Notes: generated from the sequence alone by a model not told the origin. Positions 32,004-43,500 are shown, counted from the first letter of the stretch. The stretch: 64,000 bases of DNA from Miscanthus floridulus (GCF_019320115.1 NC_089593.1:17468870-17532869); one strand, 5' to 3'. Program-made: numbers and translations.

Positions 32004-34406
32004 TCAAGCTTTAGGAACCCAAACATATTGAGGGCCCTTCACCTTCTCAACAAGTGACTTTGCTACCCAAATTTTCTTAGGCCTATTCTTGTTGAGAGGT
32101 CCTAAGAACATGACTTTCATCTTTTTACTAGAATCCTTTCTAAGCATGTAATGAGCATTGAAAGCAAAAGGTCTAGCATGCTTGGGCAAGGGTTGTGGCG
32201 GTGGAGTTTGGCACTCATGGGCAAAGTGGCCTTCTTGTCCACACTCAAAACACTTCTTTGGCTTTGGCTTTTGTTGTTGTTGAGCTTGAGCCTTCTGCTC
32301 TTTATTTTCCATGTACCCAATGCCACTTCTATCCATCTTCACGACGGTGTTCATTAGTAGCTCACTTTGAAGATGCTTGCCTCTTGTGAACTTGTTCAAT
32401 CCAATCTTGAGATGCTCTTTCTCTAACTTGAGCTTCTTGTTCTCTTCCTTGAGTGCATCATTGTTTTTCTCTTCCTTGAGCTTCTTGTTTTCTTCTTTGA
32501 GCTTCTCATTCTTAAGGATCAAATCACCATCATGATCAAGAGTTTCTAGCACAATAGTGTTGTGGCTTTTGATCTCTTCAAGATCTTTCTCGAGCTTTTC
32601 ATTGTCATTCTTGAGCTTGACAAACTCATTATAATTATTGGCCTCAACCACTTGCTTGCCCTTGCTACTAGAACTTTGCTCAATGCTCTCAATGATCAAA
32701 TCATCACATGATATAGCTATATCAATCTTAACAATATCGTTAGTAGCATCATGTGGCTCATTGAATAAAAATTCTTGAGCAATGACAACATTATCACGAT
32801 TAATCTTAAGAGTAGTATATTCTTCTTTTAGCTTGTTGTGGCTAGTGATGAACTCATTGTGTATCCTCTCAAGTTTATCATGTTTATCTTTAAGCTCTTT
32901 CTTAGAAGATTTGAGCTCCTTGAGTTTGGATGATATAGCATCATTTGCTTCTCTAAGATCAACACTAGCCTTTTTGGCTATATCACATTTAGTTAAAAGA
33001 GAATCATTCTTAGCTTCTAGCTTGTCATTCTTAGCTCTAGTCTTTCTAATGATCCTAGTATATTTGTTTAGCAATTTGACAAGTTCATCATATGAAGGTG
33101 ATTCAAATTCATCATCATCACTATCACTATCACAATCATCATTGTTAGCATAATCATCACTACTACTATCATCATCATTTGATACCTTTTGTTCACCCTT
33201 GGCCATAAGGCATAGGTGTGTAGAGGATGATAGCTGTGGTGTAGGTGAAGATGATGATGAGTCAATCACAATGGCGGCCACCTTCTCATTATCACTATCA
33301 TCATTGGATGAGCAACTTGATGAATCAATGTCCGTGAGCCAATCACCGACGATGTATGCCTTTCCACTTTTCTTCTTCTTGTGAAAGTCCTTCTTGCCAT
33401 CTTTCTTCTTGTATGGCTTGTTTCTCTTCTTCTCATCTTCTTCTTCAATGCTTGAGTTATCTTTCTTGCCTCTGTACTTGTTCTTGTACTTGTCTTTCTT
33501 GGGCTTTGTGCATTGATGTGCTAGATAACCAAGTTCTCCACAATTGTAGCAATCCATCTCTGAGATTGGCTTCCTTCTAGAGCTTGTGAAGAACTTCTTC
33601 TTCTTGCCATCGAACTTGATGCCACTCTTGTTGAGCTTCTTTAGCATCTTGGTGGTTCTTTTGACCATGAGAGCAAGGCTTGCATCATCAACTTCATCAT
33701 CACTTGAGCTCTCATACTCAAGCCTTGCTTTGCCCTTCTCTTGACTAGCTTTGAATGCTAAGTCCTTGCCTTTTTTCTTAGTAGAGGATGTGCCATCTTG
33801 TGGTGTGATGTGCATGTACATCTCATGAGCATTGATCTTTCCCAAGATTTGTGTCGGTGTAGCGGTGAAAAGATCACCTTGATGAAGCACGGTCACAATA
33901 TACCCATATTTTTCAATGGGGAGGACACTCAAAATTGTTCTTACAATATTGGATGGTTGCATTTGAGTGAGTCCAAGCCCATTGACTTCCTCTATAAGAA
34001 CATTCAAACGTGAGTACATCTTATTAGCAAATTCTTTAGGAAGCATCTCAAAAGAGTTAAGCTTTTTCATGACAAGATGATAGCATTCCTCACGCTCACT
34101 CTTTGTTCCCTCATGGAGCGCACAAACGTCTGACCATAGTGCATGGGCGTCTTTGTGGTTCCTCACCCGGTTGAACACATCTTTGCAAAGGCCTCTAAAG
34201 ATGGTATTTCGAGCCTTTGCATTCCATTTTTCATAATTCACCTCATCGCCTTGTAGGTGTGTAGCATCCCGAGGTTTTGGGAAGCCTTGTGAGGCGGCTC
34301 TAAGTATTCCAACATCTAGAGCTTCTAAGTACGCCTCCATGTGGATTTTCCAATAAGGAAAATCATCCCCCTCAAAGATAGGAGGAGGTCCATCCCCATG
34401 AGACAT
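32004..34406 (-). CDS. Sirevirus Gag, 800 aa, single open frame
   Basis: Gag forms the particle that packages element RNA. The frame is open for 800 codons, starting about 36 bases after the PBS. The N-terminal part (residues about 10-200) is a copia gag domain (DFPYWKIHMEAYL, KSEREECYHLVMKKLNSFEMLPKEFANKMYSRLN). It is followed by a basic linker, an acidic Ser/Asp-rich stretch and a long coiled coil (about 440-690). There are two CCHC zinc knuckles: CYNCGELGYLAHQC at about 286-299, in which the zinc-binding His is Tyr, and an intact CFECGQEGHFAHEC at about 719-732. Two widely spaced knuckles and great length are usual for Sirevirus Gag. The rest of the element is broken, so the open frame is likely a chance survival. 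Confidence 0.9.
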   Translation of the reverse strand: MSHGDGPPPIFEGDDFPYWKIHMEAYLEALDVGILRAASQGFPKPRDATHLQGDEVNYEKWNAKARNTIFRGLCKDVFNRVRNHKDAHALWSDVCALHEGTKSEREECYHLVMKKLNSFEMLPKEFANKMYSRLNVLIEEVNGLGLTQMQPSNIVRTILSVLPIEKYGYIVTVLHQGDLFTATPTQILGKINAHEMYMHITPQDGTSSTKKKGKDLAFKASQEKGKARLEYESSSDDEVDDASLALMVKRTTKMLKKLNKSGIKFDGKKKKFFTSSRRKPISEMDCYNCGELGYLAHQCTKPKKDKYKNKYRGKKDNSSIEEEDEKKRNKPYKKKDGKKDFHKKKKSGKAYIVGDWLTDIDSSSCSSNDDSDNEKVAAIVIDSSSSSPTPQLSSSTHLCLMAKGEQKVSNDDDSSSDDYANNDDCDSDSDDDEFESPSYDELVKLLNKYTRIIRKTRAKNDKLEAKNDSLLTKCDIAKKASVDLREANDAISSKLKELKSSKKELKDKHDKLERIHNEFITSHNKLKEEYTTLKINRDNVVIAQEFLFNEPHDATNDIVKIDIAISCDDLIIESIEQSSSSKGKQVVEANNYNEFVKLKNDNEKLEKDLEEIKSHNTIVLETLDHDGDLILKNEKLKEENKKLKEEKNNDALKEENKKLKLEKEHLKIGLNKFTRGKHLQSELLMNTVVKMDRSGIGYMENKEQKAQAQQQQKPKPKKCFECGQEGHFAHECQTPPPQPLPKHARPFAFNAHYMLRKDSSKKMKVMFLGPLNKNRPKKIWVAKSLVEKVKGPQYVWVPKA

Positions 34407-34441
34407 CTTACTCTAGGCGGTTAAGCCTAAATACGTGAGCA

Positions 34442-34458
34442 CGAGGCTCCGATACCAA
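34442..34458 (-). other. Primer binding site of the Sirevirus
   Basis: Minus strand TGGTATCGGAGCCTCGT starts one base after the 5' LTR. TGGTATC(A/G)GAGC is complementary to the 3' end of plant initiator methionine tRNA, the usual primer for Sireviruses. Confidence 0.9.
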
Positions 34459-34459
34459 T

Positions 34460-35944
34460 TGAAAGGATCAAGGTGCCTAAGAGGGGGGTGAATTGGGCTA
34501 ATTCTAAATTTCTTTGTAATAATTAAACCCTACGGTTAGCCCAATTAACCCCTTGTGCCTAGAAAGTGTTTCTATTGATCTAACACACAAAAGTTTAGCA
34601 ACCTATGTTCCAATCCTACTCTAGCATGGCAATTCTATGAATGTAAATGATAAGAATTGAATTGCGCAAGGTAAATGCTCAAAGTAAAGAGAGAAGGAGG
34701 AACGCGGCGATATTTTGCCGAGGTATCGGAGAGTCGCCACTCCCCACTAGTCCTCATTGGAGCACCCGCACAAGGGTGTAGCTCCCCCTTGATCCGCACA
34801 AGGATCAAGTGCTCTCTACGGGTTGATTCTTCGACACTCCGTCGCGGTGAATCACCCACAACCGCTCACAACTTGAGTTGGGTCATCCACAAGCACCGCC
34901 GGATGATCACCAAGCTCCCAATCACCACCAAGCCGTCTAGATGATGGCGATCACCAAGAGTAACAAGCACGAACTCTCACTTGACCATAACAAGCCTAAT
35001 GAGAAGAGTGGATGCACACTTTGCTACTCTTGATCTCACTAATGAGGGCTCTTTTTGGGATTCTTAAATCTCAATCATCTCACTAGGACCTTGCTCTTCT
35101 TGGCACTCTCAAAGGTGTTTCTCAGCTGTTGGAATGAGCAAAAGTGCCCCCACATACGAATGGAGGAAGTATTTATAAACCCGGTTGAAAAACAAACCGT
35201 TATGTGTCTCTACGGGGTGACCGGACGCTCCGGTCATGTTGACCAGATGCTCCGGTCAGTTCACGCCAAACTCTAGTGATAAAGTTGTGATCGGACGCTG
35301 GACATCGTCTGGTCAGCACTGACCGGACGCGTTCGGCCATGATTTTACCTCTCTTGAACGTTACTGGAGTCGACCGGACGCTAGCCCTCAATGTCCGGTC
35401 ACTCACCTCTTAGCGTCTGGTCATGCCAGACGACTTCACCTTGATCAAATGAACTGACCGAACTCTGCGCCAGCGTCCAGTCAACCCGGAACCAGCGTCC
35501 GGTCAGCATTTGACCCTCCATTCACTTCCAACTCTCAATTATACATGAATGAAGTTTGCTCCATTGGATCTAAGGGCTATTTTGGAGCTACCTAGTGCTA
35601 GTTTTAGCAAGTGTGCATCACACCTAACCCACTAGACTCACCTAGGTCAAGCTACCCGTCCATACCCCCCTTAATAGTACAATCAAAGGAAAAACAAAGT
35701 CCTAAACTACTCTAAGTGTCTCTTCAACACCAAACGACACTTAGAACTAGTCTATCATTAACCTTGTCATCCATCCTTTGAAAACCGAAACGATTTTCAT
35801 CGTAGAGGCATGACCACCATGATTGCCCAATCGATCTCCATTACCATGACCTAACTTAATTGCCTCTGCAAAACACACGTTAGTCATAGTAATCACGTAT
35901 TGTCATTAATCACCGAAACCCAACTAGGGGCCTAGATGCTTTCA
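34460..35944 (-). repeat. 5' LTR of the Sirevirus
   Basis: 1485 bp, colinear with the copy at 24392-25853 but with scattered substitutions and a short extra CGG-motif segment near 35480-35505. CCGGAC/GTCCGG motifs lie at 35215-35505 and the TATA-like box (TTTATAAAT on the minus strand) near 35175. It is followed on the outside by target-site copy GACGT (35945-35949). Confidence 0.93.
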
Positions 35945-36806
35945 GACGTGTTGTCCATCAAAGCTTCGATCAAGCGACTGATAGAGCGATTTCAACGCCT
36001 TCAATCTCCTAAACCAAAGCGAATCAGTGCACGGCGCTAAAACAAAACTTGTAGAGCTACATACCAGCTACAAAATTGCTTAAAGGATCTAGGTCTAATT
36101 CACAATGGTGATGGAGTTAAATCATCCCAAAGTTAGGCATGATGAACTGTTAATTCAGTTAGGACTTAAAAAATTCCTAAGTGCTAAAAACAGTGAAATG
36201 TTGATTCTTGTGAGCTACAAATGACCAAGCTAGGCACCGAATTAGCTCATGATCCAAAAATAAAAGTTGTTGCTCTAATCAAGTACTATAACTTTGCTTA
36301 AGGGTGCTTTGCCATACAAAGATTCTATGACATAGTTCAACCTAGGTCAAACATACTACTTGAAAATGATGACTTACTCTATATTTATGACTTAGAGACC
36401 AAACTAGCCTTAGTCATGAATACCAAAGTTGTTCCTAGTAACATTCTGAACATGTTTAATGTATTCCTAAGGTTCTATACACATTTACACATTGGTTACA
36501 TATAGATACTTCCTAGGTCAACAAGCATATCATCACTTAGGAGCTTAATTAGATAAAGTATCTACATGAACATTGTTCCATTAGTCATCCTAAGTGTAAC
36601 TAAGGTGTTTTAGTGACCAACATCAGCCACTTACACTTATTCACACATGATCATAAGCATACACATATGGAAATATAAAATAACAAGGCATGTTTCACAT
36701 GTTTCAATTGTACGTTTCATATGTAAAAGCTTATATATGAATGCTTGATGAGTATGCTCATGCAATGCAAGTGAAATTATGCAAGCCTAACACCTAGGGT
36801 GTTACA
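35945..36806 (-). repeat. 5' part of a TGTAACACCC-type gypsy LTR
   Basis: On the minus strand the block starts TGTAACACCCTAGGTGTTAGG at 36806, the hallmark start of Tekay/Del-lineage chromovirus LTRs in grasses, and runs AT-rich to the Sirevirus target site at 35945. It continues beyond the Sirevirus at 24391. The bases outside, ACATC at 36807-36811, are a candidate target duplication. Confidence 0.6.
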
Positions 36807-37018
36807 ACATCCCCTGATATACCATGGAGGAGGCCCTGCAAGTGGTTGTGAAACCCATCGTGCAAAGGCTGGACAAAATGTAGCAGACCTTTGGCGAACT
36901 TCTGAAGAAGGATGGGAATAACGGTTTCGATAAGGAGTTGGACGACTTTGGTAGGCTTCTGTCGGCCATGGTTAAGAATGTGCATGACCTCCACAGCAAG
37001 CTCAGTAGGGCGCCATGA
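36807..37018 (+). pseudogene. CACTA-associated exon fragment (paralogue of 39488-39744)
   Basis: The plus strand from 36824 reads MEEALQVVVKPIVQRLD, then after an in-frame TAG, TFGELLKK and FGRLLSAMVKNVHDLHSKL, stopping at 37018. It aligns by eye with EEALNVVLKPIHQKLD...TFGPLLNVVALKVEDLLKK at 39520-39744. Both are followed by similar T/A-rich tails with ATCTATCTATATATT. It is a decayed second copy of the same C-terminal exon. Function unknown. Confidence 0.5.
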
Positions 37019-37582
37019 ATCCATAGCCGGCGAACCACTAATGTTGTCATGCTATCGTGATGACTTTTGTTCTTTTCTATGATGTATGTAGTAACTAATA
37101 TTATGTTAGACCCTAGTGGTGATAGGCAACTTATGGATGGAACATCTATCTATCTATATATTGATATATATGTATTGTTTGTTGTTTGTCAATTGTTGGT
37201 ATGAATCTCTATGGCTGCTGCGATGTTAACTGTGTATGTATGTTTGTTAATTGCTCATAAGTGTGTGTAATTGGATGCTTCTCCTGCGATATGAACGGAT
37301 GCCTATGTGTGTTGCTCATATGTGTGCTAATATGTATGTCATGAGAGATCAAATGAAGTAGTCTTCGATAGGGTTTGGTTTAAGAACATTCAGATGTCCG
37401 ATAACATATTAATTGGACTCTGTGATGTACTTTGGCTAGAAATGCATCTATCTATATATTATTACATATCCATTGTTGTTGGTTTGTCAACAGCTAGAAC
37501 GTCTCTTCCCTCATCAGATTGGCTACAAATTTGTGGATAATTGCTAATGTTGTGTATGCATTCATCTGTATAAAGGATAAAA
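37019..37582. other. AT-rich tail sequence, no gene
   Basis: Contains two similar blocks around 37140-37200 and 37440-37500 (ATCTATCTATATATT... then TTGTTGTTTGTCAA) that also resemble 39950-39980. Probably 3' untranslated DNA of the CACTA-associated gene copies. Confidence 0.4.
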
Positions 37583-37687
37583 CAGTGCAAAAAATAGGGC
37601 AAAAAATTGGCCTCCAAAAGATTTTTGGCTACAGACGCGTGTTCTTAAAACGGTATGTAGTAATAAAAAAGGCAAAAAAATTGTTCG

Positions 37688-37746
37688 CAGGGGGTTGAAC
37701 CTGAGACATCGAGGGCCATAACCTAGTTTCTTACCATTGCGCTATG
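37688..37746 (-). other. tRNA-like sequence with A- and B-box motifs
   Basis: Minus strand CATAGCGCAATGGTAAG (A box, near 37733-37745) and GGTTCAACCCC (B box, near 37691-37701) are about 32 bases apart, the spacing of an RNA polymerase III tRNA promoter. A full cloverleaf with paired acceptor arms is not evident, so this is a tRNA-derived relic or SINE-like piece and not a tRNA gene. Confidence 0.4.
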
Positions 37747-38059
37747 TTCGTGAATTCTATCAAATAGTTAATTACCTCACAAGTTAGAGAAAAAGCATGT
37801 TCGTGAGTTCTGTCGGAGTCTTACTACATATGCCGTGTTATTAACACGAGTATGCAATAAGAAAAGATTGGGGAACCACGCGCGTGCATCCGCATCCAAT
37901 GGGTGTGTCCCTTCACATTCACACAGTTACAAGTATTGGAAGTTACAAGAGTATTGGAACTCACTCTACATTCACTCTATTGGCCTCTCCTCGCCTTCCC
38001 TGCCGCTGCAGCCACCTCCACTCCTCTCGCCTCCCCCGCAGCCGCCGCTGCCGTCTGAG

Positions 38060-38476
38060 ATGACGAGGCTAGAGAAGAGGTGGAAGGGAAGGGACCCATT
38101 CACTGGGAAGTTTGCCCCTAGGCCTGCCTACTGCTCGCCTGCGCCGTCAACGGTGGTGAAGAAGAAGGCCATCCCGGCCGCCCCATCAGTGTTGACGCCG
38201 CCAGGGTTCAAGAAGAAGTACGGGATGGCGTCGGTGGCAGGGTTCAAGAAGAAGGCCACGCTCTTTTCCTCAATGGCGGTGCCCTCTTCCTCGACAGCGC
38301 CGACAAGGGCCACGAAGAAGAAGCTTGTGGCAGCAAGGACCCTGGATGCGGCGAGGAAGGAGAAGAAGGCGGCAGCGCCAGAGGTGGTGGCAGCGGAGCC
38401 CTCGATGAAGACCTGCCGTCGGCTCCGCACAACCGTGCCTTGCGCCGCCGCCACCGGGGGCTCCAACCATGGCTAG
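38060..38476 (+). CDS. Unrecognised basic ORF, likely CACTA-associated, first exon
   Basis: From ATG 38060 the frame reads MTRLEKRWKGRDPFTGKFAP, then Ala/Pro-rich sequence with repeated basic motifs (VKKKAIP, FKKKYG, FKKKATL, TKKKLV) and a stop at 38474-38476 next to a possible splice donor (GGTATCC). The next exon candidate is 39488-39744. I do not recognise a domain. High Lys and Ala suggest a nucleic-acid-binding or nuclear protein, but that is a guess. It lies near the left end of the old CACTA element on the strand opposite its transposase. Confidence 0.4.
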   Translation: MTRLEKRWKGRDPFTGKFAPRPAYCSPAPSTVVKKKAIPAAPSVLTPPGFKKKYGMASVAGFKKKATLFSSMAVPSSSTAPTRATKKKLVAARTLDAARKEKKAAAPEVVAAEPSMKTCRRLRTTVPCAAATGGSNHG

Positions 38477-39487
38477 GTATCCCTTCTAATGCTTTAGGTT
38501 ATGTATCCCTTCTAATGCTTTAGGTTCAGTTAAAACTGCGTATAAATTGATACAAGCTAGGCTTTAGGTGTGCTAGCTATCTATGAATGTTGTTGCCTGA
38601 CTTGTGATGATTTCTGTCGAAGTTGAAATGTTTCTTTTCCCATGTTCACAGAATTATAATCATCTTTTTTGCCTGGATCTGTGTTTGTGTCTTATTAGCA
38701 AGTGACTTGTGTCTTATTGCCAAATGTTGCAAATGATATTCATATCAGGAAATTTTAGACTGAAACTCTACTACATTAACCTTTGAGTCACCATAGCTGA
38801 TGTTGGTTCCATGATAGAACTAGGTAAGGCCCTACTTCTATAGGGGGATTTGTGTTATTGAGGATTTAATCCAAATATGAACTAAACTCTTAAAATTTTC
38901 CCTTAACAAAATAGGAGGCCTAAAGTTTTGAAATTTGAAAGGAATCTCCTCTAATCCAAACACTGCAATTTATTAATGTACAGGTTTGCTCTGTGCAGCT
39001 AGGTTTTACTCTTTTGATGCCTCTTGTACCTATTAATAATACACTGTAGGCATGTGAAAAATTTAAACATGTAGCTGTCACATTTATCCTATTTGCTCCT
39101 CAGCAGATGTTTATTCACTACGCTATTGGGGAACAACCTGGCCCTTGTAATTGGAGACTTCTGGCCAGAAACAAAACTTTCTTGTAGATGCTGTAGAAAA
39201 CACCTGTGTTATACACTGAAAAAGTCCTGTTCTTTGTATACTCTATTGTTTAAGTGTATGACGCTTGAGATTAAGTTGTAGATTAGAGCCTATGCAACCT
39301 GGATGCAAAATGCTCAAATAATTGTAGTGTTATTTTACAAAGCGATAGAAATAGTGGTTCTGTGTCTTGTTAGATTACTACAGTGTCAATTTCAGCAGAA
39401 AGAAATGTGTACATTATGGCAATCTTATCTATCCATTCCCTCAACTACTGATTGTCTACTAATTATGAAATGTCTGCTGATTGTAGG

Positions 39488-39744
39488 CTCGATCTTTTGA
39501 GGTCCCTACAAGGACCACAGAGGAGGCCCTGAACGTGGTTCTAAAACCCATCCACCAAAAGCTAGATGCAATTCATTGGACTCTTGACGACATCAAAGAA
39601 GTGGCTAACAAGCCGACTGAGAGGCAGGACAAGTTCGATGAGGCGATGGCCACATTTGGTCCCCTGCTGAACGTCGTGGCTCTGAAGGTGGAGGACCTCC
39701 TCAAAAAGTTCGAGGATGCCATGCCTCCGAAGCCCAAGCTGTGA
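39488..39744 (+). CDS. Unrecognised ORF, likely last exon of the CACTA-associated gene
   Basis: A TTGTAG acceptor at 39487 opens a frame that reads ARSFEVPTRTTEEALNVVL, then amphipathic helices (LDAIHWTLDDIKEVANK, FDEAMATFGPLLN, VEDLLKKFEDAMPPKPKL) and a stop at 39744. Heptad-like spacing suggests a coiled coil for dimerisation. A degenerate paralogue lies at 36824-37018. Whether it is joined to 38060-38476 by splicing is an inference. Confidence 0.4.
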
Positions 39745-40019
39745 TCATGGCTAACAACTACTGATAATGTGATGACCCCTGGCAGTGTGATGAACTTATA
39801 TATGTTATTAACTATGTATGGTGACATATATGTATGGACACCTTATGGTAGCTATATATGTACTGGGTACTATGTGGACAACTAGTATCATCTATCTGCA
39901 GTGATGTCTAGACAACTAATGGCAGGTTATGCATGCATATATTATTGTTACATATCTATTGTTGTTGGTTTGTCGATTATTACATATCTATTGTTGCTGC
40001 ATGTTATGATCACAGTGTT

Positions 40020-40531
40020 CTAGTTTTGAGATGAGAAATAATTATGATACTAACAAATTCAACTCGCTCTAAGCTAAAAGTAACTCGTATATCGATAGAT
40101 ACAGTAAGCATTTCAGCTTACTCGATATTGCAAGCAATCTTATTATGGCTCTTATCAATGATTTGCAGTACTGGAAGCAGCTTTGCTTCTAGTATTTTTA
40201 GAGGACTTATCAATGATTTGCAGTTACAATGAGCTTGATCAATGGGTGTTTATTTGGGGATCGGCTTTGTTTTCTTCCAGGAAAGTTTATAAACATCTTA
40301 TTGGTCAGTTCAAACTTGATCCTGCTTTCAGGTGGATATGGAAATCTTGTTGTCAGAACAAGCGTGGTCTTTTTTTGGCTCTTAATGTGTGATCAACTGA
40401 GCATCAGGGAACTTTTAAGAAGGAGAAACATGTTTTTAGAGGATTATAATTGTGTTCTCTGCACCTCCTTAATTGAGGAATCAGTTACTCATTTGTTTTT
40501 GGCCTGTCCCTATGCCATTGACTGTTGGGCT
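40020..40531 (+). pseudogene. LINE fragment, 5' part (zinc-binding RVT domain), interrupted by CACTA
   Basis: The plus strand reads DQWVFIWGSALFSSRKVYKHLIG, a frame change, then FFWLLMCDQLSIRELLRRRNM, DYNCVLCTSLIEESVTHLFLACPYAIDCWA, the zinc-binding module of plant L1 reverse transcriptases. It is cut at 40531 by the CACTA element and continues at 44839. A direct repeat TTATCAATGATTTGCAGT occurs at 40156 and 40208. Confidence 0.8.
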
Positions 40532-43500
40532 CACTACACCACAACACCAAGATTAGCGATGGACGGTCTGACGCTAAAAGCAGCTATAGCGACAGACAAT
40601 CTGACGCTAAAAAGTTATAGCGACAGACTTCTGCAGACGGTATAAGTCTTGTCGCTAAAAATCTTTAGCGACAGACAATACTTTTAGCGACAGATAGTCC
40701 GTTGCCCTGAATTTTTTTAGCGACTGATAGTCTGCCAGTACTCTATAGCAACAGACAATTTGAAGTTACAAATGTTTTTAGCGACTAATGGTTTGACGAG
40801 ATCATTTAAATGTATTTAAAAAAAATAAAAGGCCATTTGGTTGCAAATTAGTACAAAAGTAACATCATTGTGCACGTTTCTCATACAAATAGATTCATTC
40901 ATGACCAAATCCAAATACTCACTAAGACATACATATATGGTCAGCCATTACAAACATGAATCAATGATAAGCCTACAGTATTAGCTACCTGTATCCAAAA
41001 GAGATAGACTAGCACCTAAATCAGTTTTGAGTGGCAAATCATCCACAAACTTGCTAACTAGCACCGTAGTAGACCCTGAAACCAAAACCTAACATGCAAT
41101 CAGTAACATGTTAACATAGATCCATGATCAAATAAAGTTACTATGCTTCATTTTTTGTTAAATTAATTGGATCTTAAATAATGTGTATGTAGATTGGTAC
41201 TTAGAGAAAAATTGAAGGCCTCATATTGGGACTTGGTTTTTTGTATCTTTGAAGCTTACTTATGTGCCGAGCAAGTCAAATCATGTAGTAAATAGATGCT
41301 CCAAAGAAACCTAACTAGTCAATTAACACTTGTGCTACTCAAGCTAATGTTGCGGTACAAACACATGTAAATTAGATCTCGTCATATCTCTTGTTTTTAC
41401 TTGTTTGCACCAGGGTTCAACGAGATAGTTTAGATGAATCAAAAATAAATAAAAATTTATCACAACTCCTATCTCAAGGCTAGGTCATTTGCCTACAAAC
41501 TGTACATATGTCACCAGCTCCTATCTCAAGTTTCTTATCACAGTTCCTATCTCAAGTTTCTAGGAAGCTTTTTTCTCACTGAAAAATATGCAATTGCAGC
41601 CCATGTAAAGGAAAACAAACTAGGATCTATTGCAACAGTGTGTATCACATAGTCTATATATCACAAAATAGTTTATATATCACAGAACTGCATAAGATTG
41701 TTGAGTTGAATATTGAACTGCATAAATCAATCCTTTATGTGCTAACAATTGACAAAAATCTGATTACAGTGTTAGAGTAATGCAACTCACCACAGAGCCT
41801 AGCCACGTCCTAGTTCTCTTTGGCCTGAACATGAGGACAGGTCCTTATCCTGTAGTGGCATGTACTGTGAGTTCCATGGTTGCCTCTGCTAGCTCCCTAC
41901 ATGTTGGACAACAACAACCTGAGCATAAATAGGTAAATTCATATAAGGTCATGCTGAAATAATAAATATTTGTTCTTAACTTTGCATAAATAGATGATCT
42001 CTTGTGTAAGGACTTGTTAAGTATTGCTAGTGCTATTCTTAATTTGTATAACTTAACATGTTACACATTTCCTATGAGGCTGCTGATTTGCACTTAAAAG
42101 TTAGCTAAATAAGCAGAGAAAGGACCTCAGGCTGCTAATTTGCATAGAAAGCTACCAGCCAATTAAAGGTCATGTAATGGGTACTTGAATTATAAAATAT
42201 TGTAGCCAGAAAAAGGAGTTTACAAGATAGAGGAGGAAATCATTCGCTGCTACTCTGAAACAAACTTCAAATTGCAATCCTGAAGTTTGATGAAGTCGAC
42301 AAATGGAAAATAGAGCCTTCTTCAGTTAAAACAGCTACTTAAAACAAAATTCTCTCGGTAGCAGCTTAAAACGGTAAAGGATAGTCCAATATGAAGCAAA
42401 ATGACAGCTACAATTAAACTACGATAAAGCTAAGTAACAACGGCACAATTAAAAGACAGCTACAAATATTCTCAAATGTACAGGTTAGTTGAGCCGAGCA
42501 TATATGGAACCTGCACCACCCAAACTTTCCAAACTTTAAATCAAGTCACTGAACGTCTGTACAGAATAGTAGGCAACTCAACTTCAAACTCATCAAAAAT
42601 ATCACATACCTTAAATCGAGTGACTGAATGATGTACGGACGCAGCTGTAGTTCTGCTACTCCTATTCCTGCTGGCAGCAGCATACAAGCTCTAAGCCGCG
42701 TGCATTGGGCTACCAATCATGCATTGGGAACCTGCTAGTACCAAAAGAGATGAATAGATAATTATTTTCCAAGCTACAATTGAGTCACTTGTTTATTGTG
42801 TCCTACAACTAGTCAAACAGCATGCTAGCCTACCAAATCTTATCTACCCAAATAAATATTCAATGTTGCTTTCAGCTAATACTTTACAGCTTTCATGCAT
42901 CGAACTTGGTACTGCAGCTTTCATGTACATATATGGAATGATCATTAATGTGCAGCTGTTAACTTTTTTTGAGGGAACAACAGGGGAGGCCCCTAAATAA
43001 AATTTTTCATCAAATTTTCCTGTACATATGCAGCTGTTAAATTTCAACTAAAAATTTTAGAAGCAGCTATAAAAAAAGGTTAACTACAAGCTGCAGCAAA
43101 AAAATGAATGTAGGACAATGGCACTAATCTTAGTATGCGGAGTCATATTTAATGCATGATTGCAAGGGCCAATTCATTGTGCACATTATCATCCCACAAA
43201 TATAGGAAGTACATTAGCCCTTTGCAAGCATAGAATGACCATTTAGTTTAGTAATTCTGAAAAAAGCTTACCATGTTAACTGCTGGTAGTGCTTTGAGAT
43301 AATGCAAGCAAAAGACATATCAGAGCACAACTTCCCAACTTTTCTACATATAAAAATAGTCAACTGCAATTGCTTGAGACGATGAGGATGGGCCACGAGA
43401 ACAGATCCGGCACCCTGATCAGCAACAATGACACGTCATTCTCCAACTTATCTAGTAGCAGTTGAATAGCTTATTGGAACTACTTATCTAGTAGCGGTTC

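Larger units (their letters stand above)
24392..35944 (-). mobile_element. Sirevirus-type Ty1/copia retrotransposon, near complete, 11.55 kb
   Basis: The element has two related LTRs (24392-25853 and 34460-35944), both starting TGAAAG and ending CTTTCA on one strand. A PBS of the tRNA-iMet type abuts the 5' LTR, a PPT abuts the 3' LTR, and a 5-bp target duplication GACGC/GACGT flanks the whole. Order on the minus strand is LTR, PBS, gag, protease, integrase, RT, RNase H, a long 3' region with an ORF remnant, PPT, LTR. Integrase before RT defines Ty1/copia. The large gag with two zinc knuckles, the long 3' region and the CGG-rich LTRs are typical of Sireviruses. The LTRs differ by several substitutions per 100 bp in places, so the insertion is not recent. 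Many stops and a deletion in RT make it inactive. Confidence 0.95.

Noticed and set aside
37688..37746. Functional tRNA gene
   Set aside because: A- and B-box-like motifs exist, but I could not find a paired acceptor stem or clear anticodon arm.
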